Source: Allolobophora icterica
Lineage: Eukaryota > Annelida > Clitellata > Crassiclitellata > Lumbricidae
Assembly (NCBI GenBank): GCA_963556255.1
Contig: OY744605.1
Coordinates: forward strand, 12,219,140-12,283,139
Length of the DNA: 64,000 nt
Direction of reading: 5' to 3'
The position numbers and the translations under genes are program-made. A model generated the notes under the pieces. It did not search any database, was not told the origin of the DNA, and saw only the letters and a program-made list of their open reading frames with translations. How positions within the stretch are numbered: position 1 is the stretch's first letter; every line of letters starts with the position of its first letter. This document shows positions 32,101 to 43,061 of the stretch, one piece after another.

Positions 32101-35100
32101 GAATTGGTGGTCATTATAAGCAAAACTACATCCCAAAAACACACTCCGTTGGATAGAAGTACAGTGTAGACTCATTAACATGAAGTCGTCAGTGGACAAG
32201 ACTAGGATACGGCATGGTAAACGGTAAACCATTCTGCACCTAAAAAGTGGTAATGTTGGAAGAGTCAATATTTAATGCTCCTTTGCGGTTCTTTTATGGC
32301 GCTTTAACCAATATGTAGTGTAAAGTAATTAAGTTTTTGGGACATAGCGTTACTTCACGCTATTCGCAAACTTCTGTGACGAAATCCTCTGTTTTGGTCA
32401 CCAGAAACACGTTATTATGCTATTTTGTAACCATGTCAAGAACCACCTTTAATGAGGTCAATTATGAATGAGTTTATTTTCTTTAGGTGAATCAAATTTG
32501 GGATCCATGACTCCATATCCTATACATACATATATACATACATAAATGCATACACACATACATACTTACATATACATCAATACATAAATTATATATACCG
32601 GGTATGTATTATATACATATATGTTTTACCTACCTACCTACCCACCCACATACATACGGTGCTAATCGGACTTCCAAAGACGCGTCTGTCCTCAATGCAG
32701 TCGGTCTTGAATGCTGCAGCCAGACTTATTGCACGTCTCCCTCGTTACTCGCATATCTCCACTTACATGACCAATGAACTTCATTGGCTTCCTGTGGCGT
32801 CTAGGATCAGATTTAAGGTCTTGCTCTTAATAACTAAGTCCCAGCAGGGTCTAGCACCTAAATATCTCTGATTTGATGTGTAAACCACTCTCTGCTCGCT
32901 CATCTCGTCCTCTTCTTTCCTCCGTCCGACTTGATCTCTTTGTCCCTCTATCGCGGACTTCCCTGACCCAGCATCAGGCCTTCGCTGTAGTGGGTCCGTC
33001 ACTATGGAATGACCTTCCTCCTGCAGTCCGTAGTAGGATTCTAGAGGGGATCACACCTGCTTCTCTTCGCTGCCTAAAGACTTACTTGTTTACGAGCCTG
33101 TCATGTTGAGAGCGCTTCTGTATAGCCCTGCTGAGAGAAGCGCTTTATAAATGTTCAGATAAGATAAGATAAGATACATACATGTTTTACCTATCTACAT
33201 ACATTCATGCATACTTACATACCCACGCGCATAAATGCATACATGTGTGCACACAAAACATGCACGCATGGTTGCCAATGTTCTGTATTTGTTGTAGTAA
33301 ATGTGAAAATGTCGTGGATCAGTGGGTTCAGGAAAGCCAGTACCACTTCTGTGAGCGTTGTGACTGTCAGTGGCAACGAAGAAACACAACAACAATCAAG
33401 GTTGTTTAATTAGTTCGGTTGGGTGGTTGTTCAATTGTTATTAAGTTTCAAGTTTTTTCAAATTAAAACCAGAACAACCAATGCAAGTCAAAACCAAACG
33501 AGTGATAAGCGGTAACAAAGTGCAAACTGTTTCCACGCAAGGATGAACTACTATTGGTTAACTACTAATGGGTAGGAGCTCATCAGGTGCCACATGAATT
33601 TTAATTTGGTACATTACGTTACATTACTGTAGTTGTGTATCAGATTATAGGATATAGTGAATCGTTATTCAATATCGTTGTGTAAATTTATGATGTGCAC
33701 TTTATGTTTAGTGTGCAAACGATTGGCTCATTGTTTGTTTAATATGATTTACTACCAATATATATATATATATATATATATTTTACTACCAATATCAATA
33801 TATATGTATGTATTGATATATTGACTACTGATATCAATATATATATATATATATTTATATCGGTAGTATTTGATTTATGTGTCGAGATGTTGTGGTTATA
33901 CATGTAACAACCTTGGGGAATTGTTTAGCAGACTATCTCTGTCATCAAGCAGTATAATTTATTATTGGCTTCAGCTGGGAAGTAAATGGCCAGTCATCCA
34001 ATGCACCCCCTCCCCCCCAATGCCAAGACAAGGGACAAAGAGCACAAAATTAGCATTTCCCCTGCATTCCACTAGGGACTTGGGAGCTGTAGTTACTTTA
34101 CATTAAGTTTAATATGTTACTATAGTTTTGTCTCAGATAATGTTAAAATTTGTATATGAGTGATTTTGCTCTCTGATTTTATAACATGCACACTGTGTAT
34201 GCTCAGTTAATAGCGTTTAGAAGTTTCTGGTAGTATTACTTGACCATAGCTTATGGATTTCATGATTTCTGGTTGTAGGTCGTGGTGATATTCATCATCT
34301 GCGTCATTTCTCTGCTGTTCTTGTACATGGTGTTTTTACTCTGTCTCGATCCTCTTATGAGCCGACGACCTCTGGCCTACACGGAGCAACGCAATGAAGA
34401 GGTAACTGCGCTGCCCTGCAGATTGTTTTCCGTCTTTTTAAGTTTTTGCATTTCTGGGCTGTGGTTATCTGCTTGTTTTGTAGGCAGTAAATGGGTTTCA
34501 TGGCTGTTATTAAGTGTTTGTCAGTATTAAATTGCTTTTTCGAGCTCCTGAGCTATATGTGTGTGAGCTTCACAGAGCTTGTTATCAAACATTTAACAGA
34601 TTTCAATGAGATACGTAGATTATTTGAGTCTGTATAGTCCAGCTCGAGTTATTCAGCTGCGAATTACAGTACTTAGTTATTACATGAATTTTGTAGCTGT
34701 TTGAGATTCATGGCAAGTCCATGAGTTTCACAGATGGTAGCTGTTTCATAGCTCTTTCAAGAGTGTTAGCAACGGAATTCCATTTCACATGATGTATCAA
34801 AACAATTGCTGTCTTTTGGCAAGATCTTAAATCAAGTTTTAGTCCAGAGATTCATGACGAATGAACAAATAGGAAAGAAGGTGAGGCTTCATCCGATTTG
34901 TTGCTCTGATAGTTATTTTACCTATCTACTTTATCACATTTACAACGCATGTAGTTACATTATCTTCACTTTATGCATTGATGTGTAGTAACAGTAGTAA
35001 TAACTAGATTGCATCAAGCGGTGAACGTCTTACGAGCTCTGTATCACGGCTTTCTAAATGCATACACGACAGTACGATTACTGCATGGATTCTTACATCT

Positions 35101-35581
35101 CTGGCCTCAGATTCTTTCACTCTGCTATGTAAGGGGACCTGGTTGTGCTCCAGACCCAGGGTCAATGGCCAAGCACAGAAGCTTTGCTGTTGTTGGCTCA
35201 TCTTTCTGCAATAAGCTCCTAGCAATCAACAACATGATCTTGACATTTGCATCTTTTTTTGTAGGCACTTGACAAGCATTATTCGGTCATAGTTTTGTGT
35301 TATGAGGTCGGGAGCATATAATTATAATTACTATTATTACATATAAATATAATTATAATTACTATTAGTGTTGCTGTACTGTTTGGTGCGACTGTTTTCA
35401 GGAGCAGCCGGAGGCCGAGAGGAGGAGGGAAGTGGAAGAGGTCGTGTTGCCAGCGACGCCTGGAGTGATGTCTCGAGTGAAGCACAAGGTGTGCAGCGTA
35501 CGCGGTGAACAGCAGAAGTGGAAAGGAACTGTCCAGGAACAGAGGAAGCATATATACGACAGGCATACGATGTTGAACTGA
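29152..35581 (+). CDS. TMEM9: TMEM9, complete, five coding exons
   Basis: Exons 29152-29220, 31707-31819, 33298-33400, 34279-34401 and 35402-35581 join in phase to 195 codons plus stop (human TMEM9 has 183). Residues 1-23 are a signal peptide. Residues 28-95 form a Cys-rich luminal domain (DVRCKCVCPS, SKCKCENVVDQ, CERCDCQW, NTTTIK). Residues 96-117 are a transmembrane helix (VVVIFIICVISLLFLYMVFL), followed by CLDPLMSRRPLAYTEQRNEE and the conserved C terminus GTVQEQRKHIYDRHTMLN. TMEM9 is a late endosome/lysosome membrane glycoprotein reported to bind and activate V-ATPase. It is divergent from DR1. The exon 3 donor AAG/GTTGTT is weak. The exon 2 donor is followed by a tandem array of donor copies. 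Confidence 0.95.
29940..30152 (-). pseudogene. Remnant of piggyBac-type transposase N terminus
   Basis: The frame has the look of a piggyBac transposase N terminus: a short basic start, then LLLESDDSFSELDSDDDF acidic-Ser residues. It stops after 70 residues with no DDD catalytic domain. Its position inside TTAA/CCCCTTTACCG termini supports this reading; without them I would call it unknown. Confidence 0.6.
30315..31227. mobile_element. 913-bp hAT-type MITE nested in the piggyBac element
   Basis: Same termini (CAGTGCGTCTGATTT) and body as 22328-23236. The 8-bp duplication is GATACACG at 30307-30314 and 31228-31235. The captured L2 tail is present here too, with a longer (GAAT)n run at 30540-30562. 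Confidence 0.94.
31803..32038 (+). repeat. 26-bp minisatellite of TMEM9 exon 2 end plus 5' splice site
   Basis: Units read ATGAGCCATCTAAATGGTAC plus TTTTTC. The first unit contains the true exon end, AAATG/GTACTTG at 31819/31820. Further potential GT donors fall at 31846, 31871, 31897, 31927, 31953, 31979, 32005 and 32031, mostly 26 bp apart. Confidence 0.92.
32520..32655 (+). repeat. (CATA)n/(CTAC)n microsatellites, TMEM9 intron 2
   Basis: Irregular ATACATACATA, then CTACCTACCTACCCACC. No coding interpretation. Confidence 0.85.
32656..33176 (+). mobile_element. L2-type LINE 3' fragment with (GATAA)n tail, TMEM9 intron 2
   Basis: Degenerate plus-strand frames give VLNAAARLIARLPRYSHIS, ELHWLPVASRIRFKVLLL, then QHQAFAVVGPSLWNDLPP and LRCLKTYLF. 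This is the C-terminal part of L2 ORF2 in correct order, with a frame break near 32870. It ends in the tail GAGAAGCGCTTTATAAATG with GATAAGATAAGATAAG. Sense-oriented in TMEM9. Confidence 0.88.
33401..34278. other. TMEM9 intron 3; (TA)n tract only
   Basis: Contains (AT)n runs at 33760-33855 (ATATATATATATATATATAT). No other recognisable feature. Confidence 0.5.
35128..35240 (+). mobile_element. Small L2-type ORF2 C-terminal remnant, TMEM9 intron 4
   Basis: The frame SMAKHRSFAVVGSSFCNKL is a decayed version of the H-R-S-F-A-V-V-G-P-S-L-W-N-x-L signature. No tail remains. Confidence 0.6.
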
Positions 35582-35636
35582 GCGCCTCTGAGTAGACCAT
35601 GAAGGGGCGTTATATAATTTTTGATTGATTGATTGA
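35579..35636 (+). repeat. L2-type 3' tail fused to the TMEM9 stop codon, (GATT)n
   Basis: TGAGCGCCTCTGAG starts with the TMEM9 stop codon and is identical to the start of the L2 tail at 63821. GGGGCGTTATATAATTTTT and five GATT units follow. The TMEM9 3' UTR therefore begins in LINE sequence. Confidence 0.8.
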
Positions 35637-35989
35637 TTGATTGAACTAAGTCATTGACACTTTGTTTTTGCCATGGCATGTCAGTCGGCCATCTGGTGAT
35701 TTTTTCCAAGACGTCTTGAACTGTATTACTCAATAGTCCTCAAAATGACTCATGTTTTATCCGGTCCGTTCATATACTTCAGTGTTTATGATTTGCTTAT
35801 GAAGAATAATACTTACAGATAAAGCACAAGCCCTGCACGAAAAAGTCAGAGGTGGTGTTTATTTTATCTAAACCTAGGGATGAAGTACTCCGTGATGGCA
35901 TGATGATGTGCTTTTCTTGTAGCATGTGGTTTGGAGGTTTAAGCTTCAACCCTTTTTTATAAGGTACTTAAGTCCAGTTTATATTGCCG

Positions 35990-36062
35990 TGGTTGGGCTG
36001 GGAGCGCTTCTGAGTAGGTAACTTGAGGGGCGCTGTATGAAATTTTCTTAATAAATGAATGA
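35990..36062 (+). repeat. L2-type 3' tail with AATAAA, TMEM9 downstream region
   Basis: GGGAGCGCTTCTGAGTAGG and GGGGCGCTGTATGAAATTTT are followed by AATAAATGAATGA. The AATAAA at 36050-36055 is a candidate TMEM9 polyadenylation signal, about 470 bp past the stop. Its use is inferred only. Confidence 0.6.
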
Positions 36063-36104
36063 CTCCGTAACGTCTATCGAAATGTTCATTCCATTAAAGG
36101 AATA

Positions 36105-36210
36105 ATTCCCTGGTGGTGTGGTGGAGTGCTATCCTTGTTATGAGTAGTGGGTTCAAACCTCCCCTGTGATGGGTGCACCATTGTAAACCAGAATTTGAAG
36201 ATGGGGAGGG
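36105..36210 (+). mobile_element. Possible tRNA-derived SINE head
   Basis: GGTGTGGTGGAGTGCTATCC followed by a B box GGTTCAAACCTCC about 35 bp on. No clear end or duplication was found. Confidence 0.4.
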
Positions 36211-36369
36211 CTTTATTTTCCTTTGTTCTAACTGTCTCCATTTGTACTCTGTTCTCCCCAGTCGTTACTGGTTTAGAGATCTCTTATCCAGCAAAATGCT
36301 TCATGGATGAAAACTTTTCTCAGTATTTAGGGTCTTGCATTAGCCTCTACCTTTATAAGAGATGCTGAC

Positions 36370-38250
36370 AAATGGGTTCAATGGATGAGGGTGTTAGCCA
36401 CCTCCTTAAGTGCATTTGGTTTATTGGTGGAAATATTGGGGTTTAAATCATGGCAGGCTTGGTGCCTGAATTGATGGGAATGGCTCTGAAATTGTTGAAA
36501 GTGAGGGCCTATGGTTTGTCAGTTTAAGACCGCTGGAGCAGTACTTAGCACTCAACTGTTTGTTTATTGTAATTGGATGGTGATGCTCTCTATATCTAAT
36601 AAGTGCTCTGTTTAAGTAAATGTACTCTATATAAATACTTTAACTCGTAACTTGAAAAGTTATTTTCTGGTGGACCTAAGGAATTCAGATTTGCCGAGAA
36701 GGGACGAAAGTGTTGGCCGTGTGGCAGGGAAAGTCGCAAAACATTATAAAATCAGTGTGTAACGTGTTCTGTGATGTAACTTAAAAATGGTGACATTTAT
36801 GTAGCATCGTAAATAGTGATCTACTTCTAGGTGAGTTCTAGTTGTTAGGGCTAGCGCAGATTTAAATAGCTGATAGAATTTTATTTTTTTTTAAGCATGA
36901 ACACTTTTGGCTTCCTGAGTAGATGTTACATGCATGCAGGCCAGTTACCTGAAGGCCCAATTAGCTGTTTTAGCATAGACTCATGATGTCAAGCGTCAAC
37001 TGAATGAGAATTGATATGATCCACAGCCATAGCCGTTCTGTACTGATTATGTCTGATATAATGAGTTTTACCTGTGGAAACATTCCAATAGTTCAGGAAG
37101 AACCTTAATATGCTCTACATGTATAATGTATGTGCAAGAAGCTCGAATACTGAATGAATGCAAACGGATGTTAATTGCAGATCAGTTATGATATCTATGT
37201 AAATTGTTTTTATGTGACTTCCAATGAACTTTGCATTTTTTTAACTTCCAGTGAACCATGCATGCCCTCACTAGTAACGTCATTTGAGGTTTTAATAGCA
37301 CTACATAACACTTTTAGATACACCAAACCCTCCTTGTGACATGCCTTGTTATAGCACAGATTCTGAAACGATATGGTCTGGGACTGGATCCCAAAATGAG
37401 TTGACCTGTAGAAAATCTATAATGAAACCTCGTTATAAGTTGATCCTTGATGTTGCCTCTAAAGACAGCATGGGGATCTATTGATTGGGCTCTATGTTGG
37501 TGCAAGAGCTCACCAGTGGTGACTTCCAGTTATCAAGCATTATTTGATTACGGATGAAAACATGTCAATGCTCTTACGGCAAAGTTATTATTTTTATTAT
37601 TATAACAAAATGAATAAGTAAGCATGGTAAGGTCAAGGAAAATCAGATGGTGTTCCCGCATTGGACAGCTACCGAGAGTATTACTATTATTATTGTTGTT
37701 ATTGTTGTGAAGACCTAATTTACTCTGGACTTTGCTTGACTCCATCTTGGCTTCTATGAAACATTCATCTGCGCCTCACTTTCGGATTTTCTGACTGCAT
37801 GACATAGAGCTTTAAATGAATAATTATCCTGAATGTTTATTTTTTAAATATGCTTCGGGTACAGCCATTGTCAGTTGTTTCCAGTTTAATGTTTGGATTT
37901 ACCTCGGCCCTGCTCTAGATCGACTTAAGTCTGTCAATTGAAAGGTTCCCATTTTACAAAAACTGTGAAGCAGAACAGTTTGTGTCATTTACTGTGTTTT
38001 TGGTTGCAATGAGTTCAAGTTGTGTTAATTGGTCACCAGGTTACTTATTAAAAAATTTTGTGTCTTGAACTTGGTATTTGATTTTCTTCTGTGAAAGATA
38101 CACTGATCATAATCTAGAATTTTAAGCGTGGTAATTTTTGTAAAGCCATTTGAATCAGCTGTCTGCCCTGACGGGATTTGAACACACATCCGCTAGAGTA
38201 TTAAGTAATCTCTGTTTTGACTAAGCAACAGATCAAACCATGTAGACCAG
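36370..38250. other. Intergenic sequence with no gene recognised
   Basis: AT-rich, with no conserved frame on either strand. Only short (TAT)n/(AAC)n stretches near 37585-37705. Confidence 0.4.
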
Positions 38251-38252
38251 TG

Positions 38253-38290
38253 GTTTTCAACTTTTTTGTGACAGAACCTTACACAAAGCA
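38253..38290 (+). mobile_element. Isolated hAT-type left terminus
   Basis: CAGTGGTTTTCAAC followed by TTTTTTGTGACAG matches the common hAT terminus style. No right end was found within 2 kb, so only the terminus is claimed. Confidence 0.4.
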
Positions 38291-38819
38291 CTCATTTGCT
38301 CACGTAGCACAGCACATTTCACCCATCCAATTTGTCAAGATATAGGCATAAAGATTATTGTAACTTATAATGTTAACTTGTAAAATTTGCAAATCGCTCC
38401 ATAGCCCTAGCTGTTCCGCCTCTCTGGAATAAACTCCCCCAGAATTACGACAATTATGTGACAAATCCTGCGTGTGCACCAAAACCTCGGGACTCTTGAT
38501 ATCTCTCTGCAGGTCTTTCACTCAAAACATAAACACTGCTCTTTCAGAATTCTTATCCCAATTCCTCGTCTTCCTTTTACCTTCAAGTTCCTGTCCGCTC
38601 CAGTTCTAAACCGACCTTAGCCGTCTGACATACGCCTGTCCGATCCCTCTAGATTTGACCTGGAACCGATTTTGATCCTACTTGCCTATCGATTTTTTGA
38701 CTGAGCGCATGTGAATAAGTTGGTTCCCACTTCCCACGACTCCATTTGTAAGGGTACGAGGGGTACCCGTACCCCCAGTTTTTGGACTGGGGTACCGTAC
38801 GTACCCCCACTTTTTAAAC

Positions 38820-39000
38820 AATGCCAATCAATATTTTATTTTTGTGCCTTCCCAGAGATAGCAGTCTCCGTCTTGCTTCGTGGAAGAGTGAGAGTAGGCC
38901 CTATATACCACAAAAGTACGAAAGTAGGCCTACGTAGGCCTGTTTAGATATACAGGTAAACCGAGAGCCAGATGAACTGCTTCACACAGTCAGTCGAGCT
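38820..39000 (+). repeat. Dispersed repeat shared with 62345-62530
   Basis: Both copies share ATCAATATTTTATT, TTGTGCCTT, CCAGAGAT and GCAGTCTC, then a GATGAACTG/GACGAACTG and CAGTCAG block. The class is unknown. Confidence 0.6.
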
Positions 39001-39279
39001 GTTTCACGTCTCAGTAGATGTCGTTAAGACGTTAACTAATGAGTGATTGAACGGAAGAACGAATGAATTAATGAACAAACGAATGAGTGAATTGAACGAA
39101 CAAACGAATGAATTGTCAATATATTAAGGCGCTATACAAATTTACAGTTTCCGGAAACGGTACCGCAGAAACAGCTCTCGCAATATAATTATCAGAATTA
39201 ATTTAATAATAATTTAATTGCTAATATAATAATTACCAGCACCGTTACTTATTATTTTAATTATTCCATTCACTTAATA

Positions 39280-40492
39280 TATAGGGTGACTCGATAGGTC
39301 GAGAACGATTTTGAATGCAGACAAATATATGTTATACACAATATAATATGGAAAGTTGTATACTGGAGGATAGGTTGTTCAAATGAGAATGTAACGCAAA
39401 AAAAATTAGATCACTAGCTCACTTATTAAAAGTTTAGCTCCAATATCCGTGACGTCATCAAATTCGTGCCAAGCAAACGTCCAGTTAGGCCGAAAACAAT
39501 ATTGTACGACCATCATTGTTAATCCACACATAATTAATTAATTACTACAAATTATCGTTTAGTATTTAATAATGTTTCCTTTACTCTTTATTACAGCCTC
39601 AAGTCGATTAGGAAGTTTTATTTGGAATGATATGAAGTTTTGACAAGTTTTGTTAATCCAAGAGATGTCATGCCTCCCCACACCATAACTGAGGGACTGA
39701 ACTTCACCTGTGGAGCGCACTGAACAGAACTTTCTTGTGATCCCCACACAACGTCGTTCTTACTGTTAGGTACGTGGTAGAGTTTGAAGGGCGATTCATC
39801 ACTGAACATAACACGCGACCAATCAATATCCTTAAACTTCTTCGCGAAGTTTACTCGGCGAACTTTGTGAGCATCAGTTAACTTTGGGACTTTTTTTCTC
39901 TTGAAACTCTTCCATTTCAGCGTCGTCCGCATAAAACGCCTTATTGTCTCTTTGCTTCCAGCAAGGCGTTTGTGTTTTAACCGACGTTCTAATTTTCGCA
40001 AACTCTGTCCTCGCCGATATTTAGACTGTTTGATAAGTTTCTGAGCGGCAGCAGTCAGCACGGACTTACGACCACCGTGATATCGATTCCGCAGCGTCTC
40101 GTTTGGACTCTGCTTGTAGCGTTTGGCCCACTTGCTAATCCACGATTTAGAACGACCCAATTTCTTTCCTATAACACTGTAACTGTACTTTTCTTCCAAT
40201 AATGTAATAGCTTGAGCCCTTATTTGCGATTCATTTAAGGCCGCCATTGCCTAATCGGCTTATTCACTAGTCAATGATAACGCTGCTTGTTTACGTTTGC
40301 TTGGCACGAATTTGATGACGTCACGGATATTGGCGCTAAACTTTTAATAAGTGAGCTAGTGATCTAATTTTTTTGCGTAACAGTCTCATTTGAACAACCT
40401 ATCCTCCAGTATACAACTTTCCATATTATATTGTGTATAACATATATTTGTCTGCATTCAAAATCGTTCTCGACCTATCGAGTCACCCTATA
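39280..40492. mobile_element. Tc1/mariner-type transposon with about 200-bp terminal inverted repeats
   Basis: The left end, TATAGGGTGACTCGATAGGT, is mirrored at the right end. The arms run 39280-39480 and 40293-40492 and are nearly identical by eye. The flanks are TA-rich, so the boundary is uncertain by 2 bp. The interior is a single broken transposase on the minus strand. Confidence 0.92.
39559..40247 (-). pseudogene. Tc1/mariner (IS630-like) transposase with internal deletion
   Basis: The N-terminal 200 residues are intact. An HTH-type region (ITLLEEKYSYSVIGKKLGRS, ISKWAKRY) is followed by a second basic HTH and the first catalytic aspartate in VMFSDESPF, then VMVWGGMTSLGL. The frame breaks after SLGLTKLVKTS. 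The usual C-terminal ending LPNRLEAVIKSKG follows in another frame. The stretch with the second Asp and the final Asp/Glu is missing, so the protein cannot be active. Confidence 0.9.
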
Positions 40493-41510
40493 TATCATTC
40501 ATATTTATTGTCGACAGGCCTATCTATTATTTGATAAATCAATTGCAACGTTTAAGGCTAAGCGATTCATCTGTGAACGAAGTGACGTCATTTCCAATTA
40601 TTTTTCCCTTTTGCCAATGACGTCATTTACTTTGTTCTCTGCTGTTCAACAAGATTTCTGTTAGCGCGCGTTAGACCGCAATTTGCGTTTGATAATCTTA
40701 GTGCAATTTTGAGAAAGTTTCGCTGGTTATTTCGCTGAATTTGTGCATATATAGTACGATTTGAGTCTGATTTCGTGAAGTAGGCTACTTTGAGGATTTA
40801 GTCTTCAGCTTCGCGAAGAGTAGGCTAGGTCTATGAGCGGACTGTTTCGACGATTTCGGCGATTCCTCGATTGTTCGGCGAAGGTGGGAGACGTCGGTGA
40901 TTCGTGTCCAGCGCGGTCGGAAGAACTGGAGAAGCCCGCTAGGCCTACGTCGACTACGGAGACACGGAGGGGTCGAAGGTCTGGAGTCAGCGATCGTCGA
41001 CTCAGCTGTTGAAAGGGTAGGAACAGTTTCAACTTCTTTGAGAACGACCTGTCACGACTTGTCTCGTGGGCTGAATCTTGACGTGTCAAAGGGTATTTCG
41101 GGTGACTCGGCGGTTGACCAAGCAGGGACAGCTCCAGTGTCTTTAAGGTCAACGGTAATAATTAAATAGCGAGCACAAAACAGCCGTCGTCAAAAGCGCG
41201 ATCACAAAATCGCGACTATGGTCAAACAGCGATTAGGCCTAGATCAGAACGTTTATTTCACTAAGCCTATTCACTGCGCCGAAGGCCATCAACTGAATAG
41301 TATTACTATATATATAGGCCTAAGATATAGCAGAAATCAGAATTTCCTTTGAATGCTATTTGATTAATGGTATGTTTTTGTACGTTAATTGGTCATGATT
41401 GCGAACAAAGAAATTAATTAATTATTAATGACCAACAATATATAATATAACTGTAATTTGATAATGCCCTTCTTACAAAGTTCAGAGTGCACATTAAAGC
41501 CCGGCAACCG
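40493..41510. other. GC-richer segment with an unrecognised plus-strand frame
   Basis: From ATG at 40833 a 59-codon frame starts MSGLFRRFRRFLDCSAKVGD and ends at 41012. An overlapping frame (40897-41169) carries DSAVERVGT and DSAVDQAGT as an imperfect internal repeat. The interval is less AT-rich than its surroundings and could be the first exon of a gene or an untranslated CpG-rich segment. I do not recognise it. Confidence 0.25.
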
Positions 41511-41900
41511 TTAAGAGCCATAGGCAGACTGGAAGAGGTAAGTTTTCAGTTTAGAACGAAAGAGAGTCTTGATAAGAGCGTTGCGAACATGAGGTAGACA
41601 GTTCCAGACATAGGCTGCGATCCCGGGGGAGGGTCGAGGGGACAAGACCCCACCTTTAACAGTGGGGAGATACAGTTGTCCCCAATTTTGACGAAACACC
41701 AAAAGGTCGACACAACTTTTGCGCTCACACGCGTGAGCGTGAAAATTTTTTTTCACCTCTTCTTTGACCAGATCAGTTCAAAAGTGTCTAGTGTCCCCCC
41801 CCCATCTGTCAAACAAGATCGCCGCCACTGGTTCCAGATGGAGGGACCGGCAACTGTGAATGAACGCCGGCCAAAGACAAGACGTGTACCCGGAACAACA
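41505..41900 (-). mobile_element. Antisense L2/CR1-type ORF2 C-terminal remnant
   Basis: Minus-strand frames read GRRSFTVAGPSIWNQWRRSC and later YVWNCLPHVRNALI, LKTYLF. These are C-terminal LINE signatures in more than one frame. A poly-C run lies at 41800. Confidence 0.65.
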
Positions 41901-42057
41901 TGCTTTCCAGCAGATACTGATCGACGAGAGGAGCGACCTTTGACAGGGTTGCAAGGTGTGACCATGGAAGATAATTGGAAGGCAGATGATCTGCACTGCT
42001 TTGTAGGCCTACATAAGGAGTGCCAGCTTGAAGCGGACACGCTCATGGTTCTAGGAC

Positions 42058-42330
42058 TTTTCGCCCTCGGAAGATTCGCCCCCGACATTTCGTCCCCCGG
42101 AAGTTTCGCCCCGTCGATCCGGCTTCTAGTCTTAGTTACATTTTCATTATAGATCCCGCTTCTAGTCTTAGTTACATTTTCATCGCTAATCCAGCTTCTA
42201 GTCTTAGTTACATTTTCATCATAGATCCCGGGGGCGAAACTTCCGGGGGCGAATCTTCCCGGGGGCGAAATGTTGGGGGCGAATCTTCCGGGGGCGATTC
42301 TGCCGGGGGCGAAATTTCCGTATCCCCACG
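42058..42330. repeat. Foldback with GGGGGCGAA arms and a 36-bp tandem core
   Basis: The left arm has four TTCGCCCCCGGAAG-like units and the right arm has six reverse-complement CTTCCGGGGGCGAA units. The core is three copies of CTTCTAGTCTTAGTTACATT plus TTCATNAT. No terminal duplication was identified. Confidence 0.85.
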
Positions 42331-42486
42331 CAAACAGATAGGAAGCCAGTGTAGAGAATGAAGAATATAGAATAGAATATTCTTTATTAGAACCAATTGC
42401 AAACCGCATTTGGTGTAGCCTACAGCAATACTACGAATAAGCTATATTAATAACTGCTAATATTTGTCTCAAACACGTCCCATTAG

Positions 42487-42694
42487 CAGGGCTGTAGTCG
42501 AGAGTATACTCCGGTATAGAGCATGTACCCGCCTCTAGAGACCGTATACTCACCTCAAAAAATATTTATATTTATTTATATTAAAATACTGTAGCGTATA
42601 CTCACTAAATACTGTAGCGTATACTCACCTCTAATTTGTTTCGGAAAACTAACCGGTAGCGTGTACTAACCTCTAATTTTACACTACAGCCCTG
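42487..42694. mobile_element. 208-bp MITE with CAGGGCTGTAGT termini
   Basis: CAGGGCTGTAGT at the left and ACTACAGCCCTG at the right are perfect inverts. The interior repeats GCGTATACTCAC. No 8-bp duplication was found, so hAT membership is only likely. Confidence 0.75.
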
Positions 42695-42779
42695 GGTCCG
42701 TATGTATGAGCACATCGTAACTCTTAGTCGCGATTAAAATCTGGCTAGTCGCGTCTAACGGTTTTTATTATTATTATTA

Positions 42780-42906
42780 TCATGGGCGGCGATCCCGGGG
42801 GAAATTTTTTGGACCTCTTTTTTCACCATATCAGTTCAAAACTCTTTTATTCACCAGATTAGTTCCAAAATGTCTCCCCCCACCTGTCAAACAAGATCGC
42901 CGCCAC
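42780..42906 (-). mobile_element. Short antisense LINE ORF2 C-terminal scraps
   Basis: Reverse-strand peptide QWRRSCLTGGGRHFGTNLV resembles the QWRRSCLTDGG segment at 41800. Confidence 0.5.
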
Positions 42907-42907
42907 T

Positions 42908-43061
<154 letters not shown>

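Noticed and set aside
36147..36368. Short frame with a hydrophobic stretch resembling a signal peptide
   Set aside because: It overlaps a SINE-like head and has no conserved match that I recognise.
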